Positions 18,828-27,358 of a stretch of 64,000 bases of DNA are shown here, one piece after another. The stretch covers positions 2,046,001 to 2,110,000 of the forward strand of contig NZ_CP011131.1 of NCBI RefSeq assembly GCF_001442805.1. The letters are read 5' to 3'. Numbering within the stretch: the first letter of the stretch is position 1; each line of letters starts with the position of its first letter. Below the pieces are notes generated by a model, which saw nothing but the letters and a program-made list of their open reading frames with translations, was not told the origin of the DNA and made no database searches. The stretch is from Lysobacter gummosus (GTDB lineage: Bacteria; Pseudomonadota; Gammaproteobacteria; Xanthomonadales; Xanthomonadaceae). Made by a program: the position numbers and the translations under genes.

Positions 18828-19703
18828 TCAGGGCGCGCTCTTGCCCGCCTGCATCGCCTGCGCGCGTTCGAGTACCAGCAGCGGATCGATGCGCACATCG
18901 AACCAGTTCATGCCCCAGTGCAGATGCGGACCGGTCGCGCGTCCAGTCGCGCCGACCGCGCCGATGATCTGCCCCTGGCTTACCCGGTCGCCGACCTTCA
19001 CGTCGATACGCGACAGGTGCAGGAAATTCGAACTCACGCCATGGCCGTGATCGAGCAGCACGGTGCCGCCGGTCAGATACAGGTCCGGCCCGGCGAAGGT
19101 GATCACGCCCGCGGCCGGCGCCTTGATCGCGGTGCCGCTGGGCGCGGCGATGTCCATGCCCGAGTGGCCGGAACCTTTCTGGCCGTTGTACACGCGCTGA
19201 TTGCCGAAGCGACCGCTGATGCGGCCCTGCACCGGCCAGATGAAGGCCTGGGCGAAATCGGCGCGGTCGTCGTCGCGCGCGCGCGCGGCCACCACCTGCG
19301 CCTGTTCGCGCTCGATGCGCGCGGCGATCTCCGGCGGCGGATTGACCGTCTTGGGCGGAACGCCCTGGATGTATTCGGTCGGGAACTCGCGCGCGGCGAC
19401 CGCGATGCTGGCTGTTTCGACCCGGCCCGGCGCGACTTCGACCTGCACGGTCAGCGGCCCGCTCGCATCGCGACCGACGCCGAACACCACCGTGCCGTAT
19501 GCCGTGGTGCGCAACTGGCGTTCGCCGTAGCGCACCTTGCTGCCGGGCGGGACCTTGCCGATGACCAACCCGCCCTGCGAAACCTGCGAGGGAAAAACAA
19601 TCCGCGCATCCGCCGGAGCCGTCGCCGCCGTTTGCGCTTGCGCCATCAGCGCCGAGCAGGGCGCCAGCAAAGCCAGCGCCGCAGCGATGACGCCAAACCT
19701 CAT
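18828..19703 (-). CDS. M23 family metallopeptidase (periplasmic, LytM-type)
   Basis: 291 residues. Signal peptide (1 to about 23), a beta-rich N-terminal domain, then a LytM domain starting near FIWPVQGRISGRFG. Zinc ligands are visible as GSGHSGMDIAAP (HxxxD), and the catalytic HLH occurs in TGPHLHWGM. These enzymes cut peptidoglycan cross-links or act as amidase activators. All key residues are present, so an active endopeptidase is likely. Its ATG overlaps the stop of the upstream dihydroorotase gene by four bases. Confidence 0.9.
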   Translation of the reverse strand: MRFGVIAAALALLAPCSALMAQAQTAATAPADARIVFPSQVSQGGLVIGKVPPGSKVRYGERQLRTTAYGTVVFGVGRDASGPLTVQVEVAPGRVETASIAVAAREFPTEYIQGVPPKTVNPPPEIAARIEREQAQVVAARARDDDRADFAQAFIWPVQGRISGRFGNQRVYNGQKGSGHSGMDIAAPSGTAIKAPAAGVITFAGPDLYLTGGTVLLDHGHGVSSNFLHLSRIDVKVGDRVSQGQIIGAVGATGRATGPHLHWGMNWFDVRIDPLLVLERAQAMQAGKSAP

Positions 19704-21031
19704 CGAGCGAACGCCAAGCGCTGCCCGTTCGGCGCGCCGACCAGCGAAGTCCCGTCCCAGGCCAGCACGCCGTTGACCCAGGTCGAGGCGATGCGCGAGT
19801 GGAAGGTGCGGCCTTCGAACGGCGACCAGCCGCACTTGGACAGCACGTCCTCGCGCTGCACGGTGTAGGGCAGGTCGTCGATCAGCACCAGATCGGCGAA
19901 GTAACCTTCGCGCAGGAAGCCGCGGTGTTCGACGTCGAACAGCTTGGCCGGCGCATGCGCGAACTTGTCCACCACCTGGGCGGTGCTCAGGCGGCCTTCG
20001 TGGACCAGTTCCAGCGCCGCGTTGAGGGCGAACTGCACCAGCGGCAGGCCGCTCGGCGCGGAGGTATAGGGACGGGCCTTTTCTTCCAGCGTGTGCGGCG
20101 CGTGATCGGTGGCGAGCACGTCGATCACGTCCTCGGCGATTGCGCGGATCAGCGCCTCGCGATCGGCCGGGTCCTTGATCGCCGGGTTGCACTTGATCAG
20201 ATGGCCGAGCTTGGCGTAGTCGTCGCGATCGAAACGCAGGAAGTGGATGCAGGTCTCGGCGGTGATGCGCTTGCCCTCGATCGGGCCGGCCTGGAACAGC
20301 GCCAGCTCGTCGGCGGTGCTGATGTGCAACACGTGCAGGCGGGTGTTGTGCTTGCGCGCCAGCGAGATCGCCAGCTCGGTGGATTTCTTGCAGGCCTGGC
20401 GCGAGCGGATGTCGGGATGGAACTGCGCCGGAATGTCGTCGCCGTATTTCGCCTTGTAGACGGCGAGCTCGGCGTCGATCATCGGCGTGTCTTCGCAGTG
20501 GGTGATGATCGGCGTGGGCACGTCGCGGAAGATCGCGTCGAGGGTGACCGGATCGTCCACCAGCATGTTGCCGGTCGATGCGCCCATGAACACCTTCACC
20601 CCCGGCGCGGTGCGCGGGTCCAGCGACTGGATCGCGGCGAGGTTGTCGTTGCTGGCGCCCAGGTAGAACCCGTAGTTGGCCCGGGCCCGTCCGGCCGCGC
20701 GCCGGTACTTGTCCTCCAGCGCGGCGGCGTCGAGGGTGGGCGGGTTGGTGTTGGGCATGTCCATGAAAGTGGTCAGCCCGCCGGCCACCGCGGCGGCCGA
20801 TTCGGTGGCCATGTCGGCTTTGTATTCCAGGCCGGGTTCACGGAAATGAACCTGATCGTCGATCATGCCCGGCAGCAGGCGCCGGCCGCGCGCGTCGATC
20901 ACGCTCTCGCCGCCGCGCCCGGACAGGCCGGTGCCGATCTGGGCGATGCGGCCGTCTTCGATGCGCAGGTCGCCGTCGTACTCGCGTCCTTCGTTGACCA
21001 GGCGGGCGTTGACGATCAGGGTCGATGGCAT
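19700..21031 (-). CDS. pyrC: Dihydroorotase
   Basis: 443 residues of the type I dihydroorotase/amidohydrolase family. It catalyses cyclisation of carbamoyl-aspartate in pyrimidine synthesis. The order of motifs is [34 protein letters not shown] (the candidate carbamylated Lys), HISTADE, and [13 protein letters not shown] near residue 310. The usual metal HxH is QVH, a substitution that seems to define one dihydroorotase subgroup rather than a defect. It overlaps yidD by 16 bases at its start and the M23 peptidase by 4 at its end. Confidence 0.88.
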   Translation of the reverse strand: MPSTLIVNARLVNEGREYDGDLRIEDGRIAQIGTGLSGRGGESVIDARGRRLLPGMIDDQVHFREPGLEYKADMATESAAAVAGGLTTFMDMPNTNPPTLDAAALEDKYRRAAGRARANYGFYLGASNDNLAAIQSLDPRTAPGVKVFMGASTGNMLVDDPVTLDAIFRDVPTPIITHCEDTPMIDAELAVYKAKYGDDIPAQFHPDIRSRQACKKSTELAISLARKHNTRLHVLHISTADELALFQAGPIEGKRITAETCIHFLRFDRDDYAKLGHLIKCNPAIKDPADREALIRAIAEDVIDVLATDHAPHTLEEKARPYTSAPSGLPLVQFALNAALELVHEGRLSTAQVVDKFAHAPAKLFDVEHRGFLREGYFADLVLIDDLPYTVQREDVLSKCGWSPFEGRTFHSRIASTWVNGVLAWDGTSLVGAPNGQRLAFAR

Positions 21032-21324
21032 GAGCAGTTTCCGGAAGGGGGCGCGGAGGAGGCGGCGGATTCGCGAAGTTGCGGATCCGGCGGGGAGGAA
21101 TCGTCCTCGGTGCCGGGCACCGGGTCGTAGCCGCCGGGATTGAGAGGATGGCAGCGCGCCAGTCGCTTGACCGTGAGCCAGCTGCCCTTAAGTGCGCCGT
21201 AGTGCCCGATCGCCGTCATCGAATACGACGAACAGCTGGGATGAAAGCGGCATCGTTGGCCGAGTAATGGGCTTATCCAACGTTTATAGCCACGTAGCAG
21301 GGCGATGAGCAGGCGGTCGATCAC
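21016..21324 (-). CDS. yidD: Membrane protein insertion efficiency factor YidD
   Basis: 102 residues. The conserved core [27 protein letters not shown]...A..HG-type region and [13 protein letters not shown] define YidD, a small amphipathic inner-membrane protein that aids YidC insertion. It normally sits between rnpA and yidC. Here it is the first gene of a yidD-pyrC-M23 run and its last 16 bases overlap pyrC. The tail after about residue 72 is acidic and Ser/Pro-rich and longer than in E. coli. Confidence 0.92.
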   Translation of the reverse strand: MIDRLLIALLRGYKRWISPLLGQRCRFHPSCSSYSMTAIGHYGALKGSWLTVKRLARCHPLNPGGYDPVPGTEDDSSPPDPQLRESAASSAPPSGNCSCHRP

Positions 21325-21680
21325 GTTTCCTTAATGCCGGCAACGGTAGTGACGGGGGCGGGGAAGCGTGTCGCGAAGCCCCGCGCAGGACGCTATTTTA
21401 CGCCGCGATCGGCCTCGCACAGCGCGGTTGCCGCGGGTGCCGCAGCAGGGTATAACAGCGCGCTTTCCCCAAACAAGGCAAGTGCAAGACGAAGGTCCGC
21501 CGCAGCGTGGAATCGCTGTTGCCGTGCTGGTCGGATCGGGCGAAAACCGGCTTGTTGCCGGATTTCACTTGCGGTCATCGAGCGCATGTGCATTTGATGG
21601 CCGGGTGGGTCATGCTTGGCCCGCGATGTCTCCGGACAGCGTTCGGAGGCGCCCTCAGGGAATAGAAGGACAAGCCGCTC
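21325..21680. other. Divergent intergenic region yidD / dksA
   Basis: 356 bases between divergent starts. It should carry both promoters. Open frames here have no ribosome site or recognisable domain. AGAAGGA is seen 11 bases before the dksA GTG. No other motif identified. Confidence 0.5.
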
Positions 21681-22778
21681 GTGGCAGTGAAAAAACCTGC
21701 GAAGAAGGCCGCCAAGGCGGTCAAGAAGACCGTCAAGCCGGCCGCGAAGAAGGCGGCCAAACCTGCGGCCAAGCCCGCGCCGAAGAAAACGGTCGCCAAG
21801 AAGGCGGCGGTCAAGAAGGCCCCGGCCAAGGCGGCGGCGAAAAAGCCCACGGCGAGTAAACCGGCGGCCAAGCAGGCCGTTGTGACCAAGAAAGCGGCGC
21901 CGGCCAAGCCGGCACCGGCGAAGAAGACCGTCGCCCCACCGGCCGCCAAGCCGGCGGCAGCGGTGAAGAAAGCGGCGCCCGCGCCGGCCAAATCCGCGAC
22001 CGCACCCTCCGCGGCAGGCAAGAACGTAGCAACAAAGACGCCGGAGCTTAAAAAAGTTGAAGCTAAAAAGCCCGAAGCTGTGAAGCACAAACCTGCGCCT
22101 GCCGCCAAACCGCCCGCATCGCAGCCCCCCGCCCCGGAGGCGGCCGCTGCGGCACAGGCCGACCGTATCTCCGACCAAAACAAGAACACAGTGACCCAGA
22201 CAGCATCCAGCAAGACACCCGCGGGTAAACCCGCGACGACGACCGCCGCTGCGGCCCCGCGTCCGGCCGGCAAGGTGGCCGTGGCCATCACGGCCAAGCA
22301 ACCGACTGCGCCGGCCCCCAAGACCAAGGTCAAGGTCGTGGCTTACAAGAACGATCCCGCCACTGGCCGCCCGATCGTCCCGGAGGGCTACAAGCCCGCC
22401 TCGGACGAGGAATACATGAGCCCGTTGCAACTCGAGTACTTCCGTCAGCGCCTGCTGCAGTGGCGCACGGATCTGGTCGAGGAGTCCAAGCAGACCATCG
22501 AGAACCTCAAGGACGAAGTGCGCGACGTCGGCGACGAAGCCGAACGCGCGACGCGTGAGACGGAGAACTCGCTCGAACTGCGCACCCGTGACCGTTATCG
22601 CAAGCTGATCAGCAAGATCGACAGCACGCTCAAGCGGGTGGATTCGGGCGACTACGGCTTCTGCGTCGATACCGGCGAAGAAATTGGCCTGGAGCGCCTG
22701 GAGGCGCGCCTGACCGCCGAGCGCACCATCGACGCGCAGGAGCGCTGGGAACATCTGCAGAAGCAGATGGGCGACTGA
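21681..22778 (+). CDS. dksA: DksA-family RNA polymerase-binding factor with long histone-H1-like N-terminal tail
   Basis: 365 residues, more than twice the 151 of E. coli DksA. Residues 1 to about 225 are a disordered Lys/Ala/Pro tract of repeated PAKKAA, KPAAK and KKAAP units, like the alanine-rich histone H1-like proteins. Residues about 226-365 are DksA: a coiled coil (LEYFRQRLLQWRTDLVEESKQTI...), the acidic tip (DEVRDVGDEAERATRE) and the globular C-terminus. Only one of the four zinc cysteines remains (GFCVDTGEEIG, then TIDAQE), so it should be zinc-independent. GTG start. The tail may bind DNA or RNA. A strong terminator follows. Confidence 0.9.
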   Translation: MAVKKPAKKAAKAVKKTVKPAAKKAAKPAAKPAPKKTVAKKAAVKKAPAKAAAKKPTASKPAAKQAVVTKKAAPAKPAPAKKTVAPPAAKPAAAVKKAAPAPAKSATAPSAAGKNVATKTPELKKVEAKKPEAVKHKPAPAAKPPASQPPAPEAAAAAQADRISDQNKNTVTQTASSKTPAGKPATTTAAAAPRPAGKVAVAITAKQPTAPAPKTKVKVVAYKNDPATGRPIVPEGYKPASDEEYMSPLQLEYFRQRLLQWRTDLVEESKQTIENLKDEVRDVGDEAERATRETENSLELRTRDRYRKLISKIDSTLKRVDSGDYGFCVDTGEEIGLERLEARLTAERTIDAQERWEHLQKQMGD

Positions 22779-22810
22779 TCGGCGCTTCGCACGCCGCTCT
22801 ATCCAGAAAG

Positions 22811-22836
22811 AGCCCCGCGCAAGCGGGGCTTTTTTG
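22811..22836 (+). terminator. Rho-independent terminator after dksA
   Basis: Stem AGCCCCGC / GCGGGGCT with a short loop (GCAA region) followed by TTTTTTG, 32 bases after the dksA stop. Confidence 0.92.
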
Positions 22837-22850
22837 TGGCTGCATTCTCT

Positions 22851-23018
22851 CCCTCTCCCGCTGGCCACCCAAGGTGACTTCCTTCGGGGCGCGGGAGAGG
22901 GCTGGGGTGAGGGATGAGCGCCGCAGGCGCGAATGCTCTTGCAAGTTCCCGCGCCCCTCACCCCAACCGCTCTCCCGCGCCCCGAAGGAAGTCACCTTGG
23001 GTGGCAAGCGGGAGGGGG
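22851..23018. repeat. Large inverted repeat of a CCCTCTCCCGC...GCGGGAGAGGG element
   Basis: Two arms of about 63 bases in opposite orientation at 22851-22913 and 22955-23018, separated by about 40 bases. Each arm contains CACCCAAGGTGACTTCC (or its complement) and its own internal stem CCCTCTCCCGC / GCGGGAGAGGG. It lies between the convergent dksA and MFS genes. The arms differ by a few bases, as two insertions of a dispersed element would. Confidence 0.88.
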
Positions 23019-23047
23019 GCTATAGCGGCGTCCTCGTTGTTGGCGGC

Positions 23048-24337
23048 TTACTGCAACTCGCGCAAATCCAGCCGCCGCAGCTTCGGCGCCAGTTTCGCCG
23101 TCGCCCCGACCACGGCCAGGGTCATGCAGCCGCCGAAGATCACCGACGGCACCAGCCCCATCAGTTTGGCCATCAGCCCGGATTCGAACGCGCCCAACTC
23201 GTTGGACGAGCCGATGAAGATGCCGTTGATCGACGATACCCGCCCGCGCATTTCGTCCGGCGTGGACAACTGCAGGATGGTCGAACGCAGCACCACCGAC
23301 ACCCCGTCGCACATGCCCGACAGCATCAGCATCGCCGCCGACAGCCAGAAACTGCGCGACAAGGCGAAGCCGATGATGCACAGGCCGAACCCGGCCACGG
23401 CATACAGCAGCAGGCGCCCGGAGTTCTTCTGCGGCGGGTGCCGGGCCAGCCACAACCCCATCAGCACCGCGCCGGCGGCCGGCGCCGCGCGCAGCACACC
23501 GAGGGCTTCCGGGCCGTAGTGCAGGACGTCGTGGATGAATGCCGGCAGCAGCGCCACCGCGCCGCCGAACAGCACCGAGAACATGTCCAGCGCCTGCGCG
23601 CCGAGCACGATCTGGTTGTTGAAGACGAAACGCAGGCCTTCGCCAATGCTCTTGAACACCGGCGCGCGCTCGGCCTGCGGCGGCGGTTCGGTCACGCGCA
23701 GGGTGATGATCGCGATCGCGCCGGCCAGGGCGAAGCCGGCGGCGACCAGATAGGCCGAGGTCTTGCCGCCCCAGGCCACCAGCGCGCCGCCCAGCGCCGG
23801 GCCCAGCACCAGCCCGGTCTGCATGACCACGCTGCTGATGCCCGAGCCGCGCGCGAAGTGCTCGCGCTTGAGCACACGCGCGAACAACGACATGTACACC
23901 GGCGACAGGAAGGCGCGGACCACACCGTTGATCGCGATCGCCGCGTAGATGGTCAGAGTGGCGAAGCCGAAGCCGCCGGTGGGCAGCACGCCGGCGGCGA
24001 CGCCGGCCAGCATCAGCGTGGTCAGCAGCAGGCCCAGGCAGGCGAACATGCCCAGCTTGCGCCGCGGCAGATGATCGACCGCGTAGCCGGCGAACAGGGC
24101 GAAGCAGAAGTAGGGAATGACTTCGGTGAGCCCGATCAGGCCCAGCGCGAACGGATCGCGGGTGATCTCGTAGACGTGCCAGCCGACCGTGACCGCGACG
24201 ATCTGGTACGACAGCATCGCCAGCAGGCGATAGACCAGCAGCCCCGCGAACCCGGGATTGCGCAGCAGGCGCGAGGCGCTGATCGGGGTGGGGCCGTTCG
24301 TGGTGCCGGGCTCGGCGCGGACGGCGTCCTCGCTCAC
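23048..24337 (-). CDS. MFS transporter (EntS/enterobactin-exporter-like)
   Basis: 429 residues with about 12 hydrophobic segments in two six-helix halves and a central cytoplasmic loop (residues about 200-225, PPPQAERAPVFKSIGEG). The loop 2-3 motif LFAGYAVDHLPRRKLG matches the MFS signature. The arrangement resembles the EntS/YfiS group of exporters. The substrate is unknown. Translation most likely starts at GTG 24337, which overlaps the sufE stop codon (GTGA), so it is the third gene of a coupled cysS-sufE-MFS operon. Confidence 0.85.
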   Translation of the reverse strand: MSEDAVRAEPGTTNGPTPISASRLLRNPGFAGLLVYRLLAMLSYQIVAVTVGWHVYEITRDPFALGLIGLTEVIPYFCFALFAGYAVDHLPRRKLGMFACLGLLLTTLMLAGVAAGVLPTGGFGFATLTIYAAIAINGVVRAFLSPVYMSLFARVLKREHFARGSGISSVVMQTGLVLGPALGGALVAWGGKTSAYLVAAGFALAGAIAIITLRVTEPPPQAERAPVFKSIGEGLRFVFNNQIVLGAQALDMFSVLFGGAVALLPAFIHDVLHYGPEALGVLRAAPAAGAVLMGLWLARHPPQKNSGRLLLYAVAGFGLCIIGFALSRSFWLSAAMLMLSGMCDGVSVVLRSTILQLSTPDEMRGRVSSINGIFIGSSNELGAFESGLMAKLMGLVPSVIFGGCMTLAVVGATAKLAPKLRRLDLRELQ

Positions 24338-24783
24338 AGCCGGCGCTGCGCCTGTTCGCGGATGAAGGCCAGCAACGCGGCCAGGCCGTTGTTGCGGGTC
24401 GGCGAGAGGTGCTTGGCCAGGCCGATGTCGGCGATGTAGTCGGCCTGGGTGGCGACGATTTCGGCCGCGCTGCGGCCCGAGTACACGCGCAGGGCCAGAT
24501 AGATCAGGCCCGATACGATGGCCGAATCGCTGATCGCGTGGAAGGTGAGACCGCTGGCGTCGCCTTCCACCATGATCCACACCATCGACTGGCAACCCAG
24601 CAGGCGGTGTTCTTCCGTTTTCCACTCCGCCGGCAGGTCCGGCAGCTTGCGGCCGAGGTCGATCAGGTACTGATAGCGCTCGGACCAGTCGCCGAAGAAG
24701 GCGAACTCGTCACGGATCGCCGCCTGCGCGTCGGCGGCGCTGGCTTCGATCGGGAAGGGCGAGGCGAGGGTGGCGACGTTCAT
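24334..24783 (-). CDS. sufE: SufE family Fe-S cluster sulfur acceptor
   Basis: 149 residues. SufE fold with [10 protein letters not shown], where Cys64 is the persulfide-accepting residue, and a conserved [13 protein letters not shown] helix. SufE accepts sulfur from the cysteine desulfurase SufS for iron-sulfur cluster assembly. It is sandwiched between cysS and an MFS gene with 4-base overlaps at both ends. No suf operon is present here, so it works in trans. Confidence 0.93.
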   Translation of the reverse strand: MNVATLASPFPIEASAADAQAAIRDEFAFFGDWSERYQYLIDLGRKLPDLPAEWKTEEHRLLGCQSMVWIMVEGDASGLTFHAISDSAIVSGLIYLALRVYSGRSAAEIVATQADYIADIGLAKHLSPTRNNGLAALLAFIREQAQRRL

Positions 24784-26204
24784 CGCGAACGCTTCCAGCG
24801 CACGCCGGCCGGCGTGTCTTCGAGCACGATGCCTTGGCTGGCCAACATGTCCCGGATTTCATCGGCACGGGCGAAATTACGAGCTTTCTTAGCTGCGTCG
24901 CGCTCTGCAATGTAATCGTCGATTGATTTCAGTTCCCCGGAAACAAGCGAAACACTTGATGACACGCCGTCCACCATGTGCACCGATAAGTCGACGGCCT
25001 TGGGCTGGAACCAAGCCTCGGGAGGCTGCTGCAGCAGGCCCATGGCCAGGCCGGCGCCGAGCAGGTCGCGCTTGAGCCGCGATTGTTCGGCCGGATCGGT
25101 GGCCTTGCGGGCCTCGCCGGCGATGCGCGCCAGCTCGGCCAGAGCGCGCGGGGTATTGAGGTCGTCTTCGAGCGCGGTTTCCACGCTGTCGGGAATGGCG
25201 ACAGCGCCGGCATCGACGCCGGCCAGATCGCGCAGCGTGCCGTACAGGCGTTCGAGCGTGCGCGTGCATTGCTCTATCAAGCCGTCCGACCACTCCAGCG
25301 GCTGCCGGTAATGCGCCGACAGCAGGGCGTAGCGCAGGACTTCCGGCGGATATTGCGCGATCAGATCGTGGATCTTCTGGATGTTGCCGACCGACTTCGA
25401 CATCTTGCCGCCGTCGAAATTGAGCATGCCATTGTGCAGCCACCAGCGCGCGAACACCTTGCCGCCGTGGGCGCATTCGCTTTGCGCGATCTCGTTCTCG
25501 TGGTGCGGGAACTGCAGATCGACGCCGCCGGCGTGGATGTCGATGGTCTCGCCCAGGTGCGCGGCGGCCATCGCCGAGCATTCGATGTGCCAGCCCGGAC
25601 GGCCGCGGCCCCAGGGCGATTCCCAACCGGGAAGCTCCTCGCTGGAGGGTTTCCACAACACGAAGTCGCCCGCGTCGCGCTTGTACGGCGCCACTTCGAC
25701 CCGCGCGCCGGCGCGCATGTCTTCGATGTCGCGGCGCGAAAGCTTGCCGTAGCCGTCGAAACTGGCGATCGAGAACAGCACGTGCTGCTCGGCCTCGTAG
25801 GCGTGGCCGCTATCGATCAGGCGCTGGATCATCGCCACGATTTCACCGATATGCGCGGTCGCTGCCGGCTCCAGATCCGGCGGCTGCACGCCGAGCGCGG
25901 CCATGTCCTCGCGGTAGGCGGCGGCGAAACGGTCGGTGATGGCCGAGATCGGTACGCCTTGCTCGGCCGCGGCGGCGTTGATCTTGTCGTCTACGTCGGT
26001 GATGTTGCGCGCATAGGCCAGCGCGCCGTAGCGCCGGCGCAGCAGGTCGGCGAGCACGCCGAACACCACCGGGCCGCGCGCGTTGCCGATATGGACGTAG
26101 TTGTAGACCGTGGGGCCGCAGACATACATCGTCGGGCGCGAGGGATCCAGCGGCTGGAAGGGTTCGACCTGCCGCGACAGGCTGTTGTAGAGATGCAGGC
26201 TCAT
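24780..26204 (-). CDS. cysS: Cysteinyl-tRNA synthetase
   Basis: 474 residues. Class I signatures are VHIGNARGP (HIGH) and [10 protein letters not shown] (KMSKS). Zinc ligands appear in YVCGPT, HIECSAM and FPHHENE. The DALR anticodon region ends with the usual [27 protein letters not shown]. The stretch just before it ([21 protein letters not shown], about residues 407-427) is not typical in wording, and its DNA (24885-24985) is visibly less GC-rich. The start is the ATG at 26204. It overlaps sufE by ATGA, giving a cysteine-related operon. Confidence 0.95.
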   Translation of the reverse strand: MSLHLYNSLSRQVEPFQPLDPSRPTMYVCGPTVYNYVHIGNARGPVVFGVLADLLRRRYGALAYARNITDVDDKINAAAAEQGVPISAITDRFAAAYREDMAALGVQPPDLEPAATAHIGEIVAMIQRLIDSGHAYEAEQHVLFSIASFDGYGKLSRRDIEDMRAGARVEVAPYKRDAGDFVLWKPSSEELPGWESPWGRGRPGWHIECSAMAAAHLGETIDIHAGGVDLQFPHHENEIAQSECAHGGKVFARWWLHNGMLNFDGGKMSKSVGNIQKIHDLIAQYPPEVLRYALLSAHYRQPLEWSDGLIEQCTRTLERLYGTLRDLAGVDAGAVAIPDSVETALEDDLNTPRALAELARIAGEARKATDPAEQSRLKRDLLGAGLAMGLLQQPPEAWFQPKAVDLSVHMVDGVSSSVSLVSGELKSIDDYIAERDAAKKARNFARADEIRDMLASQGIVLEDTPAGVRWKRSR

Positions 26205-26495
26205 GGATAGAAGGCTTGGGGTCGGGTTCATTCTAGCGGTCGTACGTGTTCGCGGACGCGGCGACGGGCGAATATTCCGCCCGAATGCGGTAATTCGGCG
26301 AAACCCGGCGGCCCTTGCCGCGTTATCGCCGCCGGCACGGGCGCGAAGCGGCCGCGCAGACCGGCGCGGACCGGGCCTGCGATCCGGGGCGTGGGGCGAG
26401 GCCATCGCCAGCAGGGACGGGGCCTAAAGGCGGGATTCAGGCCGTGAGCGGACACTGCTCTTACACTTTATTCACAGTTCCCACTCGCGAGCCCG

Positions 26496-26966
26496 ATGAA
26501 CCGAATCGCCCTGCAGGTCTCGATCCTGGTGCTGACCGGCGCTGTGGCGGCCCTGTGGACGAAGCCGGCGGCGGCGCAGCAGCACACGGTGATCCAGGCC
26601 GAAAACGTGCGTTTCGACTACGCCCAGGTGCTGCGAGTGACCCCGGTCTACCAGACTTTGCGTGCGACCACGGTGGAACAGCAGTGTGATCCCGAGCCCA
26701 CCGGCAAGGCCGATTCGCGCCTGTCGCGCGTGGTCGGCGCGGTGCGCGAGGCCCTGGGCCGCGAGCGCGATCCCAAGCCCAGCACCGGCGAAAACTGCCG
26801 CCCGGTGCCGGTGGAGCGCGAATTCCGCCGGCCGATCGCCTACGACGTGGATTACGTCTACAAGGGCAGCCGGTTCCGCTCGCGCCTGCCCGAAGACCCG
26901 GGCAACAAGCTCAAGGTCCGGGTCGCGGTAACCCCGGTCATCGCCCCGACCAGCACCTCGCGCTGA
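26496..26966 (+). CDS. Exported hypothetical protein related to glycine-zipper 2TM proteins
   Basis: 156 residues with a signal peptide (cleavage likely after AAAAQ-type site near 27-28). The start of the mature part (ENVRFDYAQVLRVTPVYQTLR) and its end (RPIAYDVDYVYKGSRFRSRLPEDPGNKLKVRV) match the flanks of envelope proteins that normally carry a glycine-zipper 2TM domain between them. Here that middle is replaced by a charged linker (RVVGAVREALGRERDPKPSTG). Function unknown; the two cysteines may form a disulfide. Stands alone between cysS and the arginine cluster. Confidence 0.7.
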   Translation: MNRIALQVSILVLTGAVAALWTKPAAAQQHTVIQAENVRFDYAQVLRVTPVYQTLRATTVEQQCDPEPTGKADSRLSRVVGAVREALGRERDPKPSTGENCRPVPVEREFRRPIAYDVDYVYKGSRFRSRLPEDPGNKLKVRVAVTPVIAPTSTSR

Positions 26967-27192
26967 GCGCCGCCTGCCGCGGGGTTCGCGTTTCCGCTCT
27001 GCGCGGCTTGCGCCCCGGCCCCGTGCATGCGAGCATTCGCGGCCTCATGAACCCGAACTACGCCGACGCCGATATCCTGACCTCCGCCTACATGGCGGCG
27101 GGCATGACCTCGCGCGCGCGCCGACCGTTGCCCTGCCAATCCGCTGGGTGACGGCGCTCGCCGTCGTTCGTGTAACAAGCTGCACACACGAG

Positions 27193-27219
27193 AAGCCCAG
27201 CCTAGCGCTGGGCTTTTTT
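27193..27219 (+). terminator. Rho-independent terminator upstream of argF'
   Basis: Stem AAGCCCAGC / GCTGGGCTT with a 5-base loop followed by six T residues. It lies 226 bases after the exported-protein gene and insulates the arginine cluster. Confidence 0.9.
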
Positions 27220-27230
27220 GTTTTTACCGC

Positions 27231-27356
27231 CGGGATTCGGGATTGGGGAGTCGGGATTCGTAAAGCAACACTACGGCTTCCTGATCGACCATCGCGCTTC
27301 CCATCCTCGCGTCCTAAAGCTGTTGCGAATCCCCAATCCCCAATCTCGAATCCCGA
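27231..27356. repeat. GGGATTC/GAATCCC heptamer repeats, inverted pair before argF'
   Basis: GGGATTC-type heptamers at 27231-27260 and complementary GAATCCC/CAATCCC heptamers at 27327-27356, about 65 bases apart. The second block ends two bases before the argF' ATG and takes the place where a ribosome binding site would be expected. Confidence 0.9.
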
Positions 27357-27358
27357 AC

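Larger units (their letters stand above)
26967..27358. other. Intergenic region before the arginine cluster
   Basis: 392 bases with no convincing gene. A 34-codon frame at 27047-27151 has no ribosome site. It contains a strong terminator (27193-27219) and then heptamer repeats in both orientations up to the argF' start codon. Confidence 0.6.

Noticed and set aside
24334..24783. Part of a suf operon
   Set aside because: sufE is present alone with cysS and an MFS gene; no sufB, C, D or S nearby.
27047..27151. 34-codon frame before the arginine cluster
   Set aside because: No ribosome site, no hydrophobic or charged pattern, and it lies just upstream of a terminator; could be a decayed fragment but cannot be supported.
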